A DNA stretch of 13,853 bases from JAENVT01 sp043758005 (GTDB taxonomy: Bacteria; Actinomycetota; Acidimicrobiia; Acidimicrobiales; Ilumatobacteraceae), in the NCBI GenBank assembly GCA_043758005.1, contig JAYVOI010000057.1, positions 1 to 13,853 on the forward strand. The letters are read 5' to 3'. Under the pieces are notes generated by a model. It searched no databases. It was not told the DNA's origin and saw only the letters and a list, made by a program, of their open reading frames with translations. The stretch's first letter is position 1. Each line of letters opens with the position of its first letter. The translations under genes and the position numbers were made by a program. Below are positions 12,783 through 13,853 of the stretch, in pieces.

Positions 12783-13609
12783 CGTGATGCCAATCGTGAG
12801 TAGAGGGTGCGCATGGCCAACGTGATCGAGACCACGCCGATCGCCGTCGGCACGAGCAGCGCAGCGGCGACGTGCCCAGCGGTGAAGCCATCGGTCACCA
12901 GTCCGCGGATGCCTTCGACCAGATGCGAGACGGGGTTGATGTTGGCGATGGCCTTGTAGGCGCCTTGCATGGTCTGGCGGGGGAAGAACGCGCTGGAGAA
13001 GAAAAGGGCGATGAACAGCAGCGGGAAGCTGCCCTGTACCGCCTCCGATGAACCGGTTTTCAACGCCATCGCCGCGGTGAACCCGCCGATCGCCATTCCG
13101 GTGAGCCCCCCGCAGATCACGATGATGATCACGCCGGGCACGCCGGCGGCGATGCGCACGCCGAACGGGAGCAGGACGAGGATGAAGAACAGCGCCTGGA
13201 ACGCACCGAACAGCGCTGCACCCGCGAGTCGTCCGACGAGGATGCTGACGCGCGAGGTCGGTGTTGCCAGGAGCCGGTCGAAGAAGCCCTGCTCGATGTC
13301 GGTGGCAAGGGCGGCGCCACCGGTGACGCTCCCGAACAGCACGCCCTGCACAACGCTGCCGGCCAGCGAGAAGTCGAGGAAGTTGTCGACCTTCGGGAAG
13401 TTGGGCAGGTTGATCGCCCGCCCGAACGACGATGTGCCGAGGGCGGCGAAGAACAGCGGGAAGATCAGCGACGGGATGACCAGCGCCGGCTGGCGCACGA
13501 TCGCGATCACCGACCGCTTCGACATGGCGATGGTCTGTGACCACCACAAGCCCTTGGCCTGGACGGGTGAGGCAGGGGTCATCGGTGCCGCGAAAGTGGT
13601 GGCGGTCAC
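12779..13609 (-). CDS. ABC-2 type exporter permease, first subunit (DrrB-like)
   Basis: This 276-residue ABC-2 permease has an N-terminal cytoplasmic stretch, a first helix LVIPSLIFPLFFAALG (about 43-58), the coupling loop TDIEQGFFDRLLATPTSR, and further helices through LTGMAIGGFTAAMA and FPLLFIALFFSSAFF. The conserved C-terminal NPVSHLVEGIRGL matches DrrB-type daunorubicin-resistance permeases. The GTG start at 13607-13609 overlaps the ATPase stop as GTGA and has AGAAGG about ten bases upstream. An ATG nine codons later is the fallback. Sequence differs enough from the second permease that the exporter is a true heterodimer rather than a recent duplicate. Natural substrate is unknown; DrrAB-type systems export hydrophobic antibiotics or lipids. 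Confidence 0.92.
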   Translation of the reverse strand: MTATTFAAPMTPASPVQAKGLWWSQTIAMSKRSVIAIVRQPALVIPSLIFPLFFAALGTSSFGRAINLPNFPKVDNFLDFSLAGSVVQGVLFGSVTGGAALATDIEQGFFDRLLATPTSRVSILVGRLAGAALFGAFQALFFILVLLPFGVRIAAGVPGVIIIVICGGLTGMAIGGFTAAMALKTGSSEAVQGSFPLLFIALFFSSAFFPRQTMQGAYKAIANINPVSHLVEGIRGLVTDGFTAGHVAAALLVPTAIGVVSITLAMRTLYSRLASR

Positions 13610-13853
13610 TTGCGGCGACCCTTCTTCGCGACCGGCGCGGGCCCACCCGCGTCGGTCATCGCAATCGAGGCGCCTTCGAGGCGGTACCCGGTCGATTCAG
13701 CGAACACGTCGTCGAGGCTCGGCTCGTTGAGCTCGAGGTGTTGCACCTTGATCCCGGCCTCGTCGAGGGCGCGCACGACATCGGTGACTGCCCCGGCACC
13801 GCCCGCCAGGCCGACGCCCAAACTGCCTTCTGCGGTCGTGCGCAACTCGCCGA
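13606..13853 (-). CDS. ABC exporter ATP-binding protein, C-terminal end only (DrrA-like)
   Basis: The frame runs in from beyond the right edge and stops with TGA at 13606-13608. Only about the last 82 residues are visible, so the Walker motifs lie outside. The remaining sequence, GELRTTAEGSLGV followed by VVRALDEAGIKVQHLELNEP and SLDDVFAESTGYRLEGA, is the accessory C-terminal domain (DUF4162 type) found in DrrA-like ATPases, where the PSLDDVF motif is diagnostic. It would energise the two permeases that follow and overlaps the first by four bases. The tail is basic (KKGRRK), and the Ala/Pro-rich stretch before it is a likely flexible end. Confidence 0.88.
   Translation of the reverse strand, partial: GELRTTAEGSLGVGLAGGAGAVTDVVRALDEAGIKVQHLELNEPSLDDVFAESTGYRLEGASIAMTDAGGPAPVAKKGRRK

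Overview
The window is high-GC DNA with densely packed genes, GTG/TTG starts and 1-4 base stop/start overlaps. It has Ser/Thr/Ala-rich lipoproteins, and two genes whose -10-like hexamers suggest leaderless transcripts. This points to an actinobacterium; the TTSST/TTAS-style lipoprotein linkers remind me of the Acidimicrobiia, but that placement is inference. No rRNA, tRNA, CRISPR array, insertion sequence or phage gene was found. No stretch over 300 bases lacks a gene.

Left part (1-4841): a leftward sulfate/thiosulfate import operon in the order substrate-binding lipoprotein (cysP/sbp), permease cysT, permease cysW, ATPase cysA. A GNAT acetyltransferase reading frame follows on the same strand; it carries two in-frame stops and is probably decayed. 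A divergent Rrf2-family repressor gene sits across a 124-base regulatory gap. The gap holds a perfect 5+5 inverted repeat, a larger IscR/Rrf2-like dyad and overlapping divergent promoter elements. The arrangement suggests local control of sulfate uptake by a CymR-like Rrf2 protein without iron-sulfur ligand cysteines.

Middle (4818-7780): an AraC-family regulator gene, tail-overlapping the Rrf2 gene, is divergently paired with a group A FAD aromatic hydroxylase of the PheA/TfdB/RdmE type. Their start codons are only about 10-45 bases apart. A 64-residue two-helix membrane protein follows, probably from a leaderless transcript.

Right part (7788-13853), all leftward: the C-terminal end of a DrrA-type ABC ATPase, two ABC-2 permeases (a DrrABC-like exporter), then a 77-base gap with a promoter candidate. 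Next comes a tightly overlapping operon: class III aminotransferase, SDR, second SDR, Lrp/AsnC regulator, and an SGNH-hydrolase lipoprotein. The SGNH gene appears to use a CTG start overlapping the regulator's stop, and it is broken by a one-base frameshift just before its catalytic DxxH motif. I know no described pathway with this gene order. The best guess is a self-regulated amine/keto/hydroxy-acid conversion module whose substrate is unknown. It is the most plausible undescribed system in the window.
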